A model generated the notes under the pieces. The model was not told the DNA's origin and made no database searches. It worked only from the letters and a program-made list of their open reading frames with translations. The position numbers and the translations under genes were made by a program. 64,000 nucleotides of DNA from UBA9676 sp963741615 (lineage in GTDB: Bacteria > Actinomycetota > Actinomycetes > Streptosporangiales > Streptosporangiaceae): positions 71,074 through 135,073 of the forward strand of contig CAVUIU010000027.1 in assembly GCA_963741615.1 (NCBI GenBank), in the 5' to 3' direction. This document shows, in pieces, positions 1-12,324 of the stretch; the first letter of the stretch is position 1, and each line of letters opens with the position of its first letter.

Positions 1-1
1 C

Positions 2-3883
<3,882 letters not shown>

Positions 3884-3896
3884 GAAGGACGTCGTC

Positions 3897-4571
3897 GTGC
3901 TCCGCACCTCGATCACAGTTGCCGCCGGCAGCCTGGCCGCGCTGGCCGCGCTGGCTGCCTGCGGGCCCGTCCAGATGGGTTCGGCCGCGATCACGGGGAA
4001 CCAGGGGATCTCGTCCGCCACCCTGACCAACGAGGTCACCAATCTGAAGAACACCTACCAGGCCAGCAAGAAGGGGATCCAGCTGCAGTTCCCGCTGTCG
4101 CAGGCGCCGCAGCAGGTGCTGAGCTGGCTGGTGCGGTTCCGCATCCGGGAGCAGATGGCCGTCCGCAACGGCATCACCGTGACTCCGGTGGAGAGCCAGC
4201 GGGCCCTCGCCGCCATCGCGGCACAGGCCCGGCAGAACAACACGACGCTGCCCAGGCTCGCGGTGGCCAACGGCCTGCCACCGGACCTGCTGCCGGAACT
4301 GGGCCGCTATCAGGCGATCGAGTCGGCACTGGTCCGCAGGCTGGATGGCGGCACGCTGCCGACCTCGCAGAGCGCGCTGGGCAACCTCAGCCAGAAGCTC
4401 GACACCATTCAGTGCCGCGCGGCCAAGAGCCTGGCGATCAAGGTCAACCCGCAGTTCGGCAGGATGGACTACAGCCAGCTGTCCATCATCCCGGCCGCGC
4501 TGAAGCTCTCGGCCCCGCAGGGCGGGGTGCCCACCCCCACCACCAAGCCACAGCTGACCCCGCCGTGCTGA
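3897..4571 (+). CDS. SurA N-terminal-like lipoprotein (putative peptidyl-prolyl isomerase/chaperone)
   Basis: A predicted exported lipoprotein of 224 residues. The GTG start at 3897 is preceded by GGAAGGAC. An in-frame ATG at 3876 would overlap mfd and has no ribosome site. A short hydrophobic signal ends at a lipobox-like LAALAAC, with the lipidated Cys near residue 22. The rest is helical and resembles the SurA N-terminal chaperone domain. No parvulin (PpiC) catalytic domain follows, so isomerase activity is not supported. The gene lies between mfd and mazG, where actinobacteria commonly carry this family. The C-terminus is Pro/Thr-rich. The family call rests on overall pattern and position rather than a diagnostic motif. 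Confidence 0.8.
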   Translation: MLRTSITVAAGSLAALAALAACGPVQMGSAAITGNQGISSATLTNEVTNLKNTYQASKKGIQLQFPLSQAPQQVLSWLVRFRIREQMAVRNGITVTPVESQRALAAIAAQARQNNTTLPRLAVANGLPPDLLPELGRYQAIESALVRRLDGGTLPTSQSALGNLSQKLDTIQCRAAKSLAIKVNPQFGRMDYSQLSIIPAALKLSAPQGGVPTPTTKPQLTPPC

Positions 4572-4634
4572 GGTGTGTCCCGCGATCCACGAGATGGGCC
4601 CTGGGGGCCTGTCCCGGCGGTGGGCAGGTGACCG

Positions 4635-5345
4635 GTGACCGGTGACCTGCCCGGGGCGGCCCTGCTGCAACTGGTGGCGGTCATGGACACGCTGCGGGTC
4701 TCCTGTCCGTGGGATGCGCGGCAGACGCATGAGTCGCTCGCGCCGCACCTGCTGGAAGAGTGCTACGAGGCGCTGGAGGCGCTGGAGAGCGGCGACCCGG
4801 CCGCACTGCGGGACGAACTCGGCGACGTCCTGCTCCAGGTGGTGTTCCACGCCCGGATCGCGGCGGAGGCGACCGACGGCACCGGCTACACCATTGACGA
4901 CGTGGCCGAGGGCATCGTGGCGAAACTGATCCGGCGCCACCCGCACGTGTTCGCCGACGTCACCGTCTCCGGGCCGGAGGAGGTCAAGCGGAACTGGGAC
5001 GCGATCAAGGCGGCCGAGCGCGCAGACGCGGGCGGCGGGCCCGCCTCGGCCCTGGACACGGTGCCCCTTGGCCAGCCGGCGCTGGCGCTCGCCGCCCAAC
5101 TCCAGCGCCGCGCCGAGCGCGCGGGGGTCCCCGCGGACCTGGAGGGCCTGCCAGCGGGGGCCGGCGAGACGGGGGCAGAGGATGGAATCAGCGAGCTGGG
5201 CGCCGAGCTGTTCGCGCTGGTGGCGAAGGCCCGCGCGGCCGGCCTCGACCCCGAGCGGGAGCTGCGCGCCACCGCCCGCGCCTACCGCGACCGGGCCCGT
5301 GCCTGGGAACTAGCCCGCGGCGCGAACCCCCGCCCGAGCACATAG
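4635..5345 (+). CDS. mazG: MazG nucleoside triphosphate pyrophosphohydrolase
   Basis: MazG hydrolyses NTPs and dNTPs to monophosphates and pyrophosphate, and is thought to clean damaged nucleotides from the pool. The protein (236 residues) opens with SCPWDARQTHESL and contains the metal-binding pattern EECYEALEAL followed by DELGDVLLQVVFH, the EExxE...ExxD signature of the all-alpha NTP pyrophosphatase fold. KRNWDAIKAAER follows. The second half is short and Ala-rich, as in actinobacterial members. The GTG start at 4635 is the only in-frame start close to the first conserved residues; the ribosome site is weak. It lies 63 bases after the lipoprotein gene on the same strand. Confidence 0.93.
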   Translation: MTGDLPGAALLQLVAVMDTLRVSCPWDARQTHESLAPHLLEECYEALEALESGDPAALRDELGDVLLQVVFHARIAAEATDGTGYTIDDVAEGIVAKLIRRHPHVFADVTVSGPEEVKRNWDAIKAAERADAGGGPASALDTVPLGQPALALAAQLQRRAERAGVPADLEGLPAGAGETGAEDGISELGAELFALVAKARAAGLDPERELRATARAYRDRARAWELARGANPRPST

Positions 5346-5573
5346 CCGCACGCCCACGCCCGGGCACATGGCACGGATTGTGCCCACGCAAACCGCCATA
5401 AACCGGACGTGATCATGGTCGCAAGTCGTGCCAAGTCGCAACGGGGCGCGGCGAGTGCCGCCGGGCGGCCGCCTGCGGGGGCCGGCTGGCGTCGGCGTGG
5501 CCGGTGCGCCGGGCCGGGGCGGCTCTATTAGGCTCCATAATCGATACCTCTGCGCAACCATCAGGAGTCACCC

Positions 5574-6857
5574 GTGGCCTCCATCGAAGCTGTCTTCGCC
5601 CGTCAGATCCTGGACTCACGGGGCAACCCGACCATCGAAGCCGAGGTCGCGCTCGATGACGGCACGCTGGGCCGGGCAGCCGCCCCCAGCGGCGCCTCGA
5701 CCGGGGCCTTCGAGGCGGTCGAGCTCCGCGACGGGAACGACGACTACGGCGGCAAGGCGGTCACCCAGGCCGTTCAGGGGGTCATCGAAGAGATCCAGCC
5801 GGCGCTGCTGGGGTACGACGCCGACGATCAGCGGCTGATCGACCAGACGATGATCGACCTGGACCGCACGCCCGGCAAGTCCCGGCTGGGCGCCAACGCC
5901 ATTGTCGCCGTCAGCATGGCCGTCGCGAAGGCCGCTGCCGAGTCCGCGAGCCTGCCGCTCTTCCGCTATCTGGGCGGCCCGAACGCGCATGTGCTGCCCG
6001 TGCCGATGATGAACATTCTCAACGGCGGTGCGCACGCCGACAACAGCGTCAACATCCAGGAGTTCATGATCGCGCCGGTAGGGGCGGCCAGCTTCGGCGA
6101 AGCGGTCCGCTGGGGTGCGGAGACCTATCACGCCCTGAAGTCCGTGCTGAAGCAGCACGGGCTCTCGACCGGGGTGGGGGATGAGGGCGGCTTCGCCCCC
6201 GACCTCGCCCACAACAGGGCCGCCCTGGATCTCATCGTGGAGGCGATCACCAAGGCGGGCTTCACCCCGGGGCGTGACGTCGGGCTGGCCATCGACGCCG
6301 CTGCCAGCGAGTTCTGCGCCGACGGGTCCTACACGTTCGAGGGGGCGGCCCGCACGGCCGGCGAGATGACCAGCACGTACGCGCAATGGCTGGACGCCTA
6401 CCCGATCGTCTCCCTGGAGGACCCGCTCGACGAGGAAGACTGGGGCGGCTGGCAGGCGCTGACCGCGGCGCTCGGGGACCGGGTCCAGATCGTCGGCGAC
6501 GACATCTTCGTCACCAACCCCGAGCGGATCCGCCGCGGCATCGCCGAGGGCACCGCCAACGCGCTGCTGGTCAAGCTGAACCAGATCGGCACGATCACCG
6601 AGACGCTGGACGCGGTCACGCTGGCGCAGCGCAGCCGTTATGCCTGCATGATCAGTCACCGCTCAGGCGAAACGGAGGACACCACGATCGCCGACCTCGC
6701 GGTGGCTACCGATTCCGGGCAGATCAAGACCGGGGCACCGGCCAGGTCGGAGCGGGTCGCGAAATACAACCAGCTGCTGCGGATCGAAGAGCTGCTCGAC
6801 GACGCCGCGGAGTACGCGGGCGCGGCTGCCTTCCCCCGGACGCCATCGGGGCAGTGA
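5574..6857 (+). CDS. eno: Enolase (phosphopyruvate hydratase)
   Basis: Enolase interconverts 2-phosphoglycerate and phosphoenolpyruvate in glycolysis. At 427 residues it has the normal length. Visible motifs are LDSRGNPTIEAEV at the N-terminus, the PSGASTGAFEA loop, metal ligands in LAIDAAASE, SLEDPLDEEDW and VGDDIFVTN, the catalytic lysine in LVKLNQIGT, and SHRSGETEDT near the C-terminus. The GTG start at 5574 has AGGAG at 5563-5567. The 228 bases upstream separate it from mazG and contain CATAAT near 5536-5541 as a possible -10 element, consistent with its own promoter. The stop overlaps the next start by one base (TGATG), so the cell-division gene behind it is translationally coupled. Confidence 0.98.
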   Translation: MASIEAVFARQILDSRGNPTIEAEVALDDGTLGRAAAPSGASTGAFEAVELRDGNDDYGGKAVTQAVQGVIEEIQPALLGYDADDQRLIDQTMIDLDRTPGKSRLGANAIVAVSMAVAKAAAESASLPLFRYLGGPNAHVLPVPMMNILNGGAHADNSVNIQEFMIAPVGAASFGEAVRWGAETYHALKSVLKQHGLSTGVGDEGGFAPDLAHNRAALDLIVEAITKAGFTPGRDVGLAIDAAASEFCADGSYTFEGAARTAGEMTSTYAQWLDAYPIVSLEDPLDEEDWGGWQALTAALGDRVQIVGDDIFVTNPERIRRGIAEGTANALLVKLNQIGTITETLDAVTLAQRSRYACMISHRSGETEDTTIADLAVATDSGQIKTGAPARSERVAKYNQLLRIEELLDDAAEYAGAAAFPRTPSGQ

Positions 6858-7264
6858 TGCCGGAGCGCAGGCGGCCTCTGCCAGCGGACCGGGCCAGGTT
6901 CACCAGCCGGGCCGCGGTGCTAGCGGTGGTCATCTGCGCGGTCGCGCTGAGCCTGGCCTACCCGGTGCGGGAGTACATCGCCCAGAGCCGCCAGATCGAC
7001 CAGCTGCAGGCGCAACGGCAGATGATGCTGTCACAGCTGGCATCGCTGGGGCGGGAGCAGCGGCGCCTCAACGATCCTGCCTACGTCGAGCAGCTGGCCA
7101 GGGACCGGCTGCATTTCTGCCTGACCGGCCAGACCTGCTATGTGATCATCGGCGGGGCAGCGCCAGGCTCCGCGTCGGCGCAGGCCGCGGGCACGCCCTG
7201 GTATGAGCGGCTGTGGCATTCGGTGCAGGAGGCGGACCGGAGCAGGCCGGGCAGGTCACGGTGA
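6857..7264 (+). CDS. ftsB: FtsB/DivIC septum formation initiator family protein
   Basis: A 135-residue single-pass divisome protein. A basic N-terminus leads to a transmembrane helix (about residues 16-36, AAVLAVVICAVALSLAY), then a coiled coil (QIDQLQAQRQMMLSQL), then RLNDPAYVEQLARDRLHF, the characteristic FtsB/DivIC signature. These proteins act in a complex with FtsL and FtsQ at the septum. The ATG overlaps the eno stop by one base, and the stop overlaps the next gene as GTGA. An eno-ftsB-DUF501-ppx order is common in actinobacteria and supports the call. Confidence 0.92.
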   Translation: MPERRRPLPADRARFTSRAAVLAVVICAVALSLAYPVREYIAQSRQIDQLQAQRQMMLSQLASLGREQRRLNDPAYVEQLARDRLHFCLTGQTCYVIIGGAAPGSASAQAAGTPWYERLWHSVQEADRSRPGRSR

Positions 7265-7758
7265 CCGACGGGGCGGCGGTCGAGCGGCAGCTGGGCCGCC
7301 CGCCGCGGGCAGTCCGCCGGGTCGCGCACCGATGCCCGTGCGGGCTGCCGGACGTGATCGAAACGGCGCCGCGCCTGCCCGACGGCACGCCGTTCCCCAC
7401 CCTGTACTACCTGACCTGCCCACGTGCGGTGGCTGCGGTCAGCCGGCTGGAGGCGGCCGGTGTGATGCGGCAGATGCAGCAACGGCTCGCGGATGACCCC
7501 GTGCTGCGTCGGGCCTACCTGGCCGCGCACCGCGACTACCTCGCCCGGCGGGACGAGGCTGCCCGCGCCGCGGGGGTGGATCCGCTTCCGTCCGGCACAC
7601 CGAGCGCGGGCGGGATGCCTGACCGGGTCAAGTGCCTGCACGCGCTGGTCGCGCACGAGCTCGCCGCGCCAGGGGCCAACCCGCTGGGCCGGGAGGCGGC
7701 GGCCGCGGCGGAAGCCTGGTGGGACGCGGGCCCCTGCGTCGGCTCGGACGCCCGATGA
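7261..7758 (+). CDS. DUF501 domain-containing protein
   Basis: A conserved actinobacterial protein of 165 residues whose biochemical role is not established. It has the family pattern: an N-terminal RVAHRCPCGLPDV with paired Cys, LPDGTPFPTLYYLTCP, then EAAGVM and a helical middle, then PDRVKCLHALVAHELA and NPLGREA. The conserved Cys and His residues suggest metal binding, which is inference. The GTG start at 7261 overlaps the ftsB stop (GTGA). This fits operon translation and avoids the upstream extension inside ftsB. The stop overlaps an ATG for the next frame. Confidence 0.9.
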   Translation: MTDGAAVERQLGRPPRAVRRVAHRCPCGLPDVIETAPRLPDGTPFPTLYYLTCPRAVAAVSRLEAAGVMRQMQQRLADDPVLRRAYLAAHRDYLARRDEAARAAGVDPLPSGTPSAGGMPDRVKCLHALVAHELAAPGANPLGREAAAAAEAWWDAGPCVGSDAR

Positions 7759-7898
7759 GCACCGGTGCCGCCGCGGGCGCCGGGCCACGGCGTTGGCCAG
7801 CGCGTCTCCGGCACGACCCAGCGTCAGCGGTGTCCCGGCGCCGAGGACACGCCCCCCGAAGCCAGCGAAGCGCCCGCGAGGGGGGCCAGGAAATCCGG

Positions 7899-8831
7899 GT
7901 GGCGGCGATCGACTGCGGCACGAACTCACTGCGGCTGCTCGTTGCCGACGTCGACCCGGTCACCGGCACGCTGGTGGACGTGGACCGGCGGATGGAGATC
8001 GTGCGGCTCGGGGAGGGCGTGGACGCCACGGGGAGGCTCGCCCCGGCGGCGCTGGCCCGGACCCTGCGGGTGCTGCGGTCCTACGCGGCGATCGTGGCGG
8101 CTGCGGGCGCGTCCGCGGTGCGGATGGTGGCGACCAGCGCGACCCGGGACGCGGCGAACGCGGCCGATTTCGTGACCGGGGTCCGCGAGGTGCTCGGGGT
8201 CGACCCGGAGGTTCTGAGCGGGGACGAGGAAGCGGTGCTGTCGTTCATCGGCGCGACCGCCGAACTGGCTGGGGGCGCGGCGGCCGCGCCCTACCTGGTC
8301 GCGGACATCGGCGGCGGCTCCACCGAGTTCGTGCTGGGGAACCCGCCCGTGGTGAGCGCGGCCGTCTCGGTGGACATCGGCTGTGTCAGGATGACCGAGC
8401 GGCACCTGCGGACAGATCCGCCGACGGCAGCCGAGGTCGCGGCCGCGAGGGCCGACATCGGTGCCGCGCTCGATGTGGTGGCCGCCAAGATCGCGGTCAC
8501 TGACGCCCGCACCCTGGTTGGCCTGGCCGGGTCGGTGACCACGGTGGTCGCGCTCGCGCTCGGCCTGGCCGCCTACGACCCGGCCCGGATCCATCACGCC
8601 CGGATCGGCGCCGGCCAGGTGCGTGAGCAGGCCGCCTTGCTGCTGGCTCTGCCGCGCGCGCAGCGGGCGCGGCTGAGCGTGATGCATCCGGGCCGGGTGG
8701 ATGTGATCGGCGGCGGCGCGCTCGTGCTCGACGCGATCATGACCCGGTTCGCGTTCGGTGAGGTGATGGCCAGCGAGCACGACATCCTGGACGGGATCGC
8801 CTGGTCGCTGGTGCCGGGCGGCCCCCGGTGA
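7899..8831 (+). CDS. ppx: Ppx/GppA family phosphatase (exopolyphosphatase)
   Basis: An ASKHA-fold phosphatase that hydrolyses polyphosphate and/or pppGpp. The product begins VAAIDCGTNSLRLLVADV (phosphate-1 loop), has ATSATRDA, the Glu of GDEEAVLSF, the second phosphate loop VADIGGGSTEFVLG, and GLAGSVTTV. The start is ambiguous. GTG 7899 has AGGA at 7888-7891 with good spacing and gives 310 residues, the usual actinobacterial short form. An ATG at 7755 overlaps the DUF501 stop (ATGA) and would add 48 low-complexity Arg/Ala residues. I prefer 7899. The C-terminal HD domain of long Ppx proteins is absent. The stop overlaps the next GTG. Confidence 0.92.
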   Translation: MAAIDCGTNSLRLLVADVDPVTGTLVDVDRRMEIVRLGEGVDATGRLAPAALARTLRVLRSYAAIVAAAGASAVRMVATSATRDAANAADFVTGVREVLGVDPEVLSGDEEAVLSFIGATAELAGGAAAAPYLVADIGGGSTEFVLGNPPVVSAAVSVDIGCVRMTERHLRTDPPTAAEVAAARADIGAALDVVAAKIAVTDARTLVGLAGSVTTVVALALGLAAYDPARIHHARIGAGQVREQAALLLALPRAQRARLSVMHPGRVDVIGGGALVLDAIMTRFAFGEVMASEHDILDGIAWSLVPGGPR

Positions 8832-9736
8832 CCCGGCCTGAGCGGACGGCCGGGCGCACCGGCCCGGGGTCCCCGGATCGCGACGCCGAAGGGCCGGTGC
8901 CGCCCGGGACCGGCTGGCCGGACGATCCCGCGAGCGCCGCGACACCGGTCGCTCACGATGCGGCCGAGGTGCGAGCTCTCGCCGCTGGGGCGGGCACCGT
9001 GGCCGAGCTGGCCGCCAGGCAGTCGGTCTGCCGCGCCTGCCCGCGGCTGGTCGAATGGCGGGAGCAGGTCGCTGTCGCCAAACGGCCCTCATCGCGTGAC
9101 GAACGCTACTGGGGCCGTCCCATCCCCGGCTGGGGCGACGAGCGGCCGGCTGTGCTGATCGTCGGTCTCGCCCCGGCTGCCCACGGTGGCAACCGAACCG
9201 GCCGGATCTTCACCGGGGACCGCAGCGGTGACGTCCTGTTCGCCTCGCTGTACCGGTGCGGGCTTGCCGCCCAGCCGACGTCGGTCGTGGCCGGGGACGG
9301 CCAGCGCCTGATCCGGGCGAGGATGGTCGCCGCGGTGCGGTGCGCGCCGCCCGCGAACAAGCCGACCGTGACCGAACGCGACACCTGCGCCCCGTGGCTC
9401 ACGGCGGAATACGCGCGGGTGGCCCGGTCGGTCCGGGTCGTCGTCTGCCTGGGAGGTTTCGCCTGGCAGGCGACGTGGCCGGTGCTGCGTTCAGCCGGTT
9501 TCGCGCTGCCCAGGCCGCGTCCCGCCTTCGGCCACGGCGTGCAGGCCCGGCTGCTGGCCGCCGGCGGCCACGGCACCGGGTCAGGGCCTGCGGTGGCGGC
9601 CGGGCAGGACGTGCGTCAGGTCCTGCTGATCGGCTGCTATCACCCCAGCCAGCAGAACACGTTCACGGGGCGGGTGACGCCGGCGATGCTGGATGGCGTT
9701 TTCCGGCGCGCCTCGGTGGAGGCGGGCCTGACCTGA
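8828..9736 (+). CDS. Family 5 uracil-DNA glycosylase (UdgB-type)
   Basis: Predicted DNA base-excision enzyme of the iron-sulphur uracil-DNA glycosylase superfamily. The active-site segment GLAPAAHGGNRTGR followed by FTGDRSG is typical of family 5 (UdgB), and the second motif is GCYHPSQQNTFTG near the C-terminus. Cysteines in CRACP and RCAPP, plus a further Cys in ERDTC, fit the 4Fe-4S ligands of the family. The first 55-60 residues are Pro/Gly-rich and unconserved, so a later start is possible, but GTG 8828 overlaps the ppx stop (GTGA) and suggests coupling. Family 5 enzymes are reported to remove uracil and other deaminated bases. Confidence 0.9.
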   Translation: MTRPERTAGRTGPGSPDRDAEGPVPPGTGWPDDPASAATPVAHDAAEVRALAAGAGTVAELAARQSVCRACPRLVEWREQVAVAKRPSSRDERYWGRPIPGWGDERPAVLIVGLAPAAHGGNRTGRIFTGDRSGDVLFASLYRCGLAAQPTSVVAGDGQRLIRARMVAAVRCAPPANKPTVTERDTCAPWLTAEYARVARSVRVVVCLGGFAWQATWPVLRSAGFALPRPRPAFGHGVQARLLAAGGHGTGSGPAVAAGQDVRQVLLIGCYHPSQQNTFTGRVTPAMLDGVFRRASVEAGLT

Positions 9737-9932
9737 TGAGCCCGCGCGGCCGGGACTCAGCAAGCTCATAGGGTGACTACTCTCTGTAAACAATCTTTCC
9801 AAGACAAGGCAAAAATGTAACGCTACGCATTCGATGATGATCGCGGAATTGAATATATGCACCTCAGGGGATCTTTCTCCACTCCATTGGCTGGTCTCGA
9901 ATTATGATGGTCGCCCGGGGTATCATTACCCA

Positions 9933-10006
9933 GCCCCCGTAGCCCAAAGGAAGAGGCCGGCCCCCTAAAAGGGTCCCCAGTGTCGGTTCGACCCCGACCG
10001 GGGGCA
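9933..10006 (+). tRNA. tRNA-like gene, identity uncertain (UAA anticodon, no long variable arm)
   Basis: A 74-base cloverleaf can be drawn: acceptor GCCCCCG with CGGGGGC and discriminator A10006; D arm starting GCC; anticodon stem GGCCC with GGGTC; T arm GTCGG, loop TTCGACC, CCGAC. CCA is not encoded. The anticodon loop reads CCTAAAA, which gives C at position 33 (normally U) and UAA at 34-36. UAA would read Leu UUA codons, but leucine tRNAs have a long variable arm and this one has about six bases. It may be a rare or degenerate tRNA. TATCAT at 9921-9926 is a possible -10 box. The 9737-9932 stretch before it is unusually A/T-rich. The 10007-10285 stretch after it shows no convincing gene. 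Confidence 0.6.
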
Positions 10007-10285
10007 CACACCCCCCCAAACCCCTGGACCTGCGAAGATCCAGGCGTATCCGGGTGCTGCCAGCCTAGCCGCTTGCCGGGCCCAGGTGCGGTGGCCGCGG
10101 GCTCGGGCCCGGGACGGATAAACCGCCATTCAGCGACAGCTGTTGATCACGTTCGCGTAACTGGCGGGCAAGTCAATGGATAATGCGCGCTTTAGCGCTG
10201 TGAGCAGGCCACTTGCCATCCGGCAACTAGTGAGAGGCCGGGAACCTGCCACCGCGTGTCCGCGGGGAATGCCCGGGCGGCGCGG

Positions 10286-10696
10286 TCAGCCGCTGACGTC
10301 CGGCCCGGCCCGGGTAAGGCTGACCCGCAGGACAACCCGGCGCTCGTGCTCCATCGCCGCCCGGTAGCCGTCCCAGTCGGAGTGCTCCCCGGAGATCCGC
10401 CGGTAATAGTCGATGAGGAGTTCCATCGCATCGGGCAGCGAGATGATCTCCGCCTCGCCCTCGACCTGAACCCACTCGCCGAAGAAGCCGTCGTTGATGA
10501 CGCACAGCGACACCCGGCGGTCACGCCGCACGTTCCTGGTCTTGATCGCGGCCTCGCGGGTGCTGATCAGCACCCGCCCCTTCTCGTCGGCCGCGCAGAG
10601 CACCGGGGACAGTTGCGGCCGACCGTCTGACCTGAACGTCGCGAGCACCGCCCGGTGATGGGCATGCAGGAACTCACGGGCAAGCTCAAGATCCAT
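10286..10696 (-). CDS. PPOX-class flavin/F420-dependent oxidoreductase
   Basis: A small split-barrel protein (136 residues) of the pyridoxamine-5'-phosphate-oxidase-like superfamily. In actinobacteria many members are F420-dependent reductases (Rv1155-type). The fold pattern is clear: HHRAVLATFRSDGRPQLSPV, GRVLISTREAAIKTRNVRRD, VSLCVI, then WVQVEGEAEII and a helical YYRRISGEHSDW. Start ATG 10696 is one base after the stop of the upstream DUF4287 gene, so the two form an operon. Longer upstream reading lies inside that gene and is not used. The substrate cannot be told, and the choice of F420, FMN or FAD is inference from the family. Confidence 0.87.
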   Translation of the reverse strand: MDLELAREFLHAHHRAVLATFRSDGRPQLSPVLCAADEKGRVLISTREAAIKTRNVRRDRRVSLCVINDGFFGEWVQVEGEAEIISLPDAMELLIDYYRRISGEHSDWDGYRAAMEHERRVVLRVSLTRAGPDVSG

Positions 10697-10697
10697 G

Positions 10698-10931
10698 TCA
10701 GGCGTAATTGAGACGGAAGCGGCGCTGCCGCTCGTACTCGTGCACGATGGCGCGGGCGTAACCGTGGGAGAGCCCGTGCTCGTCCGACAGCCAGTGAGCT
10801 CGTTCCTCACAGCGGAGGAACGCGGGTCCCGATTCCAGCCTTCTGAACCACTCAACCAGGTCTCGTCCGGTGACGGACGGGATGCGCGCGATCAGGTTCT
10901 TATGCGTCTCCGGGGAGTGATTCAGTGTCAC
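10698..10931 (-). CDS. DUF4287 domain-containing protein
   Basis: A 77-residue protein matching the DUF4287 pattern: SPETHKNLIARIP, TGRDLVEWFRRL, then RAHWLSDEHGLSHGYARAIVHEYE. No biochemical function is established. Start GTG 10931 is preceded by GGAGG at the right spacing; the longer in-frame reading has no such site. It is the first gene of a two-gene operon with the PPOX oxidoreductase, separated by one base. It resembles the helical half of proteins that often pair DUF4287 with DUF5655. Confidence 0.82.
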   Translation of the reverse strand: MTLNHSPETHKNLIARIPSVTGRDLVEWFRRLESGPAFLRCEERAHWLSDEHGLSHGYARAIVHEYERQRRFRLNYA

Positions 10932-11078
10932 GGGCACCTCCAGGGCGAACCGGCTCCTTAGTTGTTGAGACTGCACCACCGGCACGCCCCTGACAACCCC
11001 CTGCCGTTAGCTTTCCGTAATACAACCGTCGGCTCCGGTCCACCCCGGCTGTGCGCCGCTCACGGGGATGCCGGCCGG

Positions 11079-12299
11079 TCAGGACAGCCGCTCGACGATC
11101 ATCGCCATGCCCTGGCCGCCGCCCACGCACATGGTCTCAAGCCCGAACGTCTTGTCGTGGAACTGCAGGCCGTTGAGCAGGGTGCTGGTGATCCTGGCTC
11201 CCGTCATGCCGAACGGGTGGCCGACCGCGATCGCCCCGCCGTTGACGTTCAGCTTGTCAATGTCGATGGACAGGTCGCGGTAGGAGGGGATGACCTGGGC
11301 GGCGAACGCCTCATTGATCTCGACCAGGTCGATATCGTCTATGGTCATCCCGGCCCGCTGCAGCACCTGCCGCGAGGCGTCCACCGGGCCCAGCCCCATG
11401 ATCTCGGGGGAGAGCGCCGACAGGCCGGTGGCCACGATCCTGGCCAGCGGGGTGATCCCGAGGTCGGCAGCCTTGCGGTCGCTCATGATCACAACGGCGG
11501 CGGCGCCGTCGTTGAGCGGGCAGCAGTTGCCGGCCGTGACCGTCCCGTCCGGGCGGAACACCGGCTTCAGCGTGGCCACCTTGTCCAGGGTGGTGCCGGG
11601 CCGCGGGCCGTCGTCCGCGGCCAGCACGGTGCCGTCCGGCATCGTGGCCGGCGTGATGTCCCGCTGCCAGAACCCGTTGGCGAGCGCCTTTTCGGCCATG
11701 TTCTGCGACCGCACGCCGAACTCGTCCTGCTCGGCCCGGGTGATCCCGCGTATCTGGGCAACGTTCTCGGCGGTCTGCCCCATCGCGATGTAGACGTCGG
11801 GCACGGTGCCGTCCTCGCGCGGGTCGTGCCAGGGCTGGACATCGGCACCCGAGCGGGCTTCCGTCCGGGCCTCGGCCTCGGCGAACACCGGGTTCTTGGT
11901 GTCGGGCCAGCTGTCGCTGCTGCCCTTGCCGAACCGGCTCACGCACTCGACGCCGGCGGATATGAACACGTCACCCTCACCGGCCTTGATGGCGTGGAAG
12001 GCCATCCGCGTGGTCTGCAATGACGACGAGCAGTACCGGCTGAGCGTCGTGCCCGGCAGATGGTCGAAGCCGAGCATGATCGCGACCACCCGCGCCATGT
12101 TGAAGCCCTGCTCACCACCGGGGAGACCGCAGCCAAGGATAAGGTCGCCGATGTCGGCCGGGTCGAGCTGTGGCACCTTGGCCAGGGCGGCCGTGACCAT
12201 CTGGCCGGTCAGGTCGTCGGGCCGGACGGTGGTGAGGGATCCCTTGAACGCCCGGCCGATCGGTGAGCGGGCGGTGGCGACGATGACGGCCTCGGTCAT
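11079..12299 (-). CDS. Thiolase (acetyl-CoA C-acyltransferase / FadA-type)
   Basis: A 406-residue thiolase catalysing Claisen condensation or thiolytic cleavage of acyl-CoA. Catalytic residues are visible: the nucleophilic Cys in SRYCSSSLQTTRMA, the His of GHPFGMTGAR, and the second Cys in CVGGGQGMA, with the NEAFA loop before. MTEAVIVATARSPIGRA is the standard start. It stands alone (147 bases upstream of the DUF4287 operon on the same strand), so the pathway role (beta-oxidation of fatty acids, steroids or other acids) is open. A perfect CTAACCGGTTAG palindrome lies 26 bases upstream of the start and suggests repression by a TetR-family regulator. Confidence 0.94.
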   Translation of the reverse strand: MTEAVIVATARSPIGRAFKGSLTTVRPDDLTGQMVTAALAKVPQLDPADIGDLILGCGLPGGEQGFNMARVVAIMLGFDHLPGTTLSRYCSSSLQTTRMAFHAIKAGEGDVFISAGVECVSRFGKGSSDSWPDTKNPVFAEAEARTEARSGADVQPWHDPREDGTVPDVYIAMGQTAENVAQIRGITRAEQDEFGVRSQNMAEKALANGFWQRDITPATMPDGTVLAADDGPRPGTTLDKVATLKPVFRPDGTVTAGNCCPLNDGAAAVVIMSDRKAADLGITPLARIVATGLSALSPEIMGLGPVDASRQVLQRAGMTIDDIDLVEINEAFAAQVIPSYRDLSIDIDKLNVNGGAIAVGHPFGMTGARITSTLLNGLQFHDKTFGLETMCVGGGQGMAMIVERLS

Positions 12300-12324
12300 G
12301 GCGGGCTCCCTCGCGTGCTCGTGG

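Noticed and set aside
7755..7898. Upstream extension of ppx from ATG 7755
   Set aside because: Overlap with the DUF501 stop is attractive, but the 48 extra residues are low complexity and GTG 7899 has a good ribosome site and the family-typical length. Kept only as an alternative.
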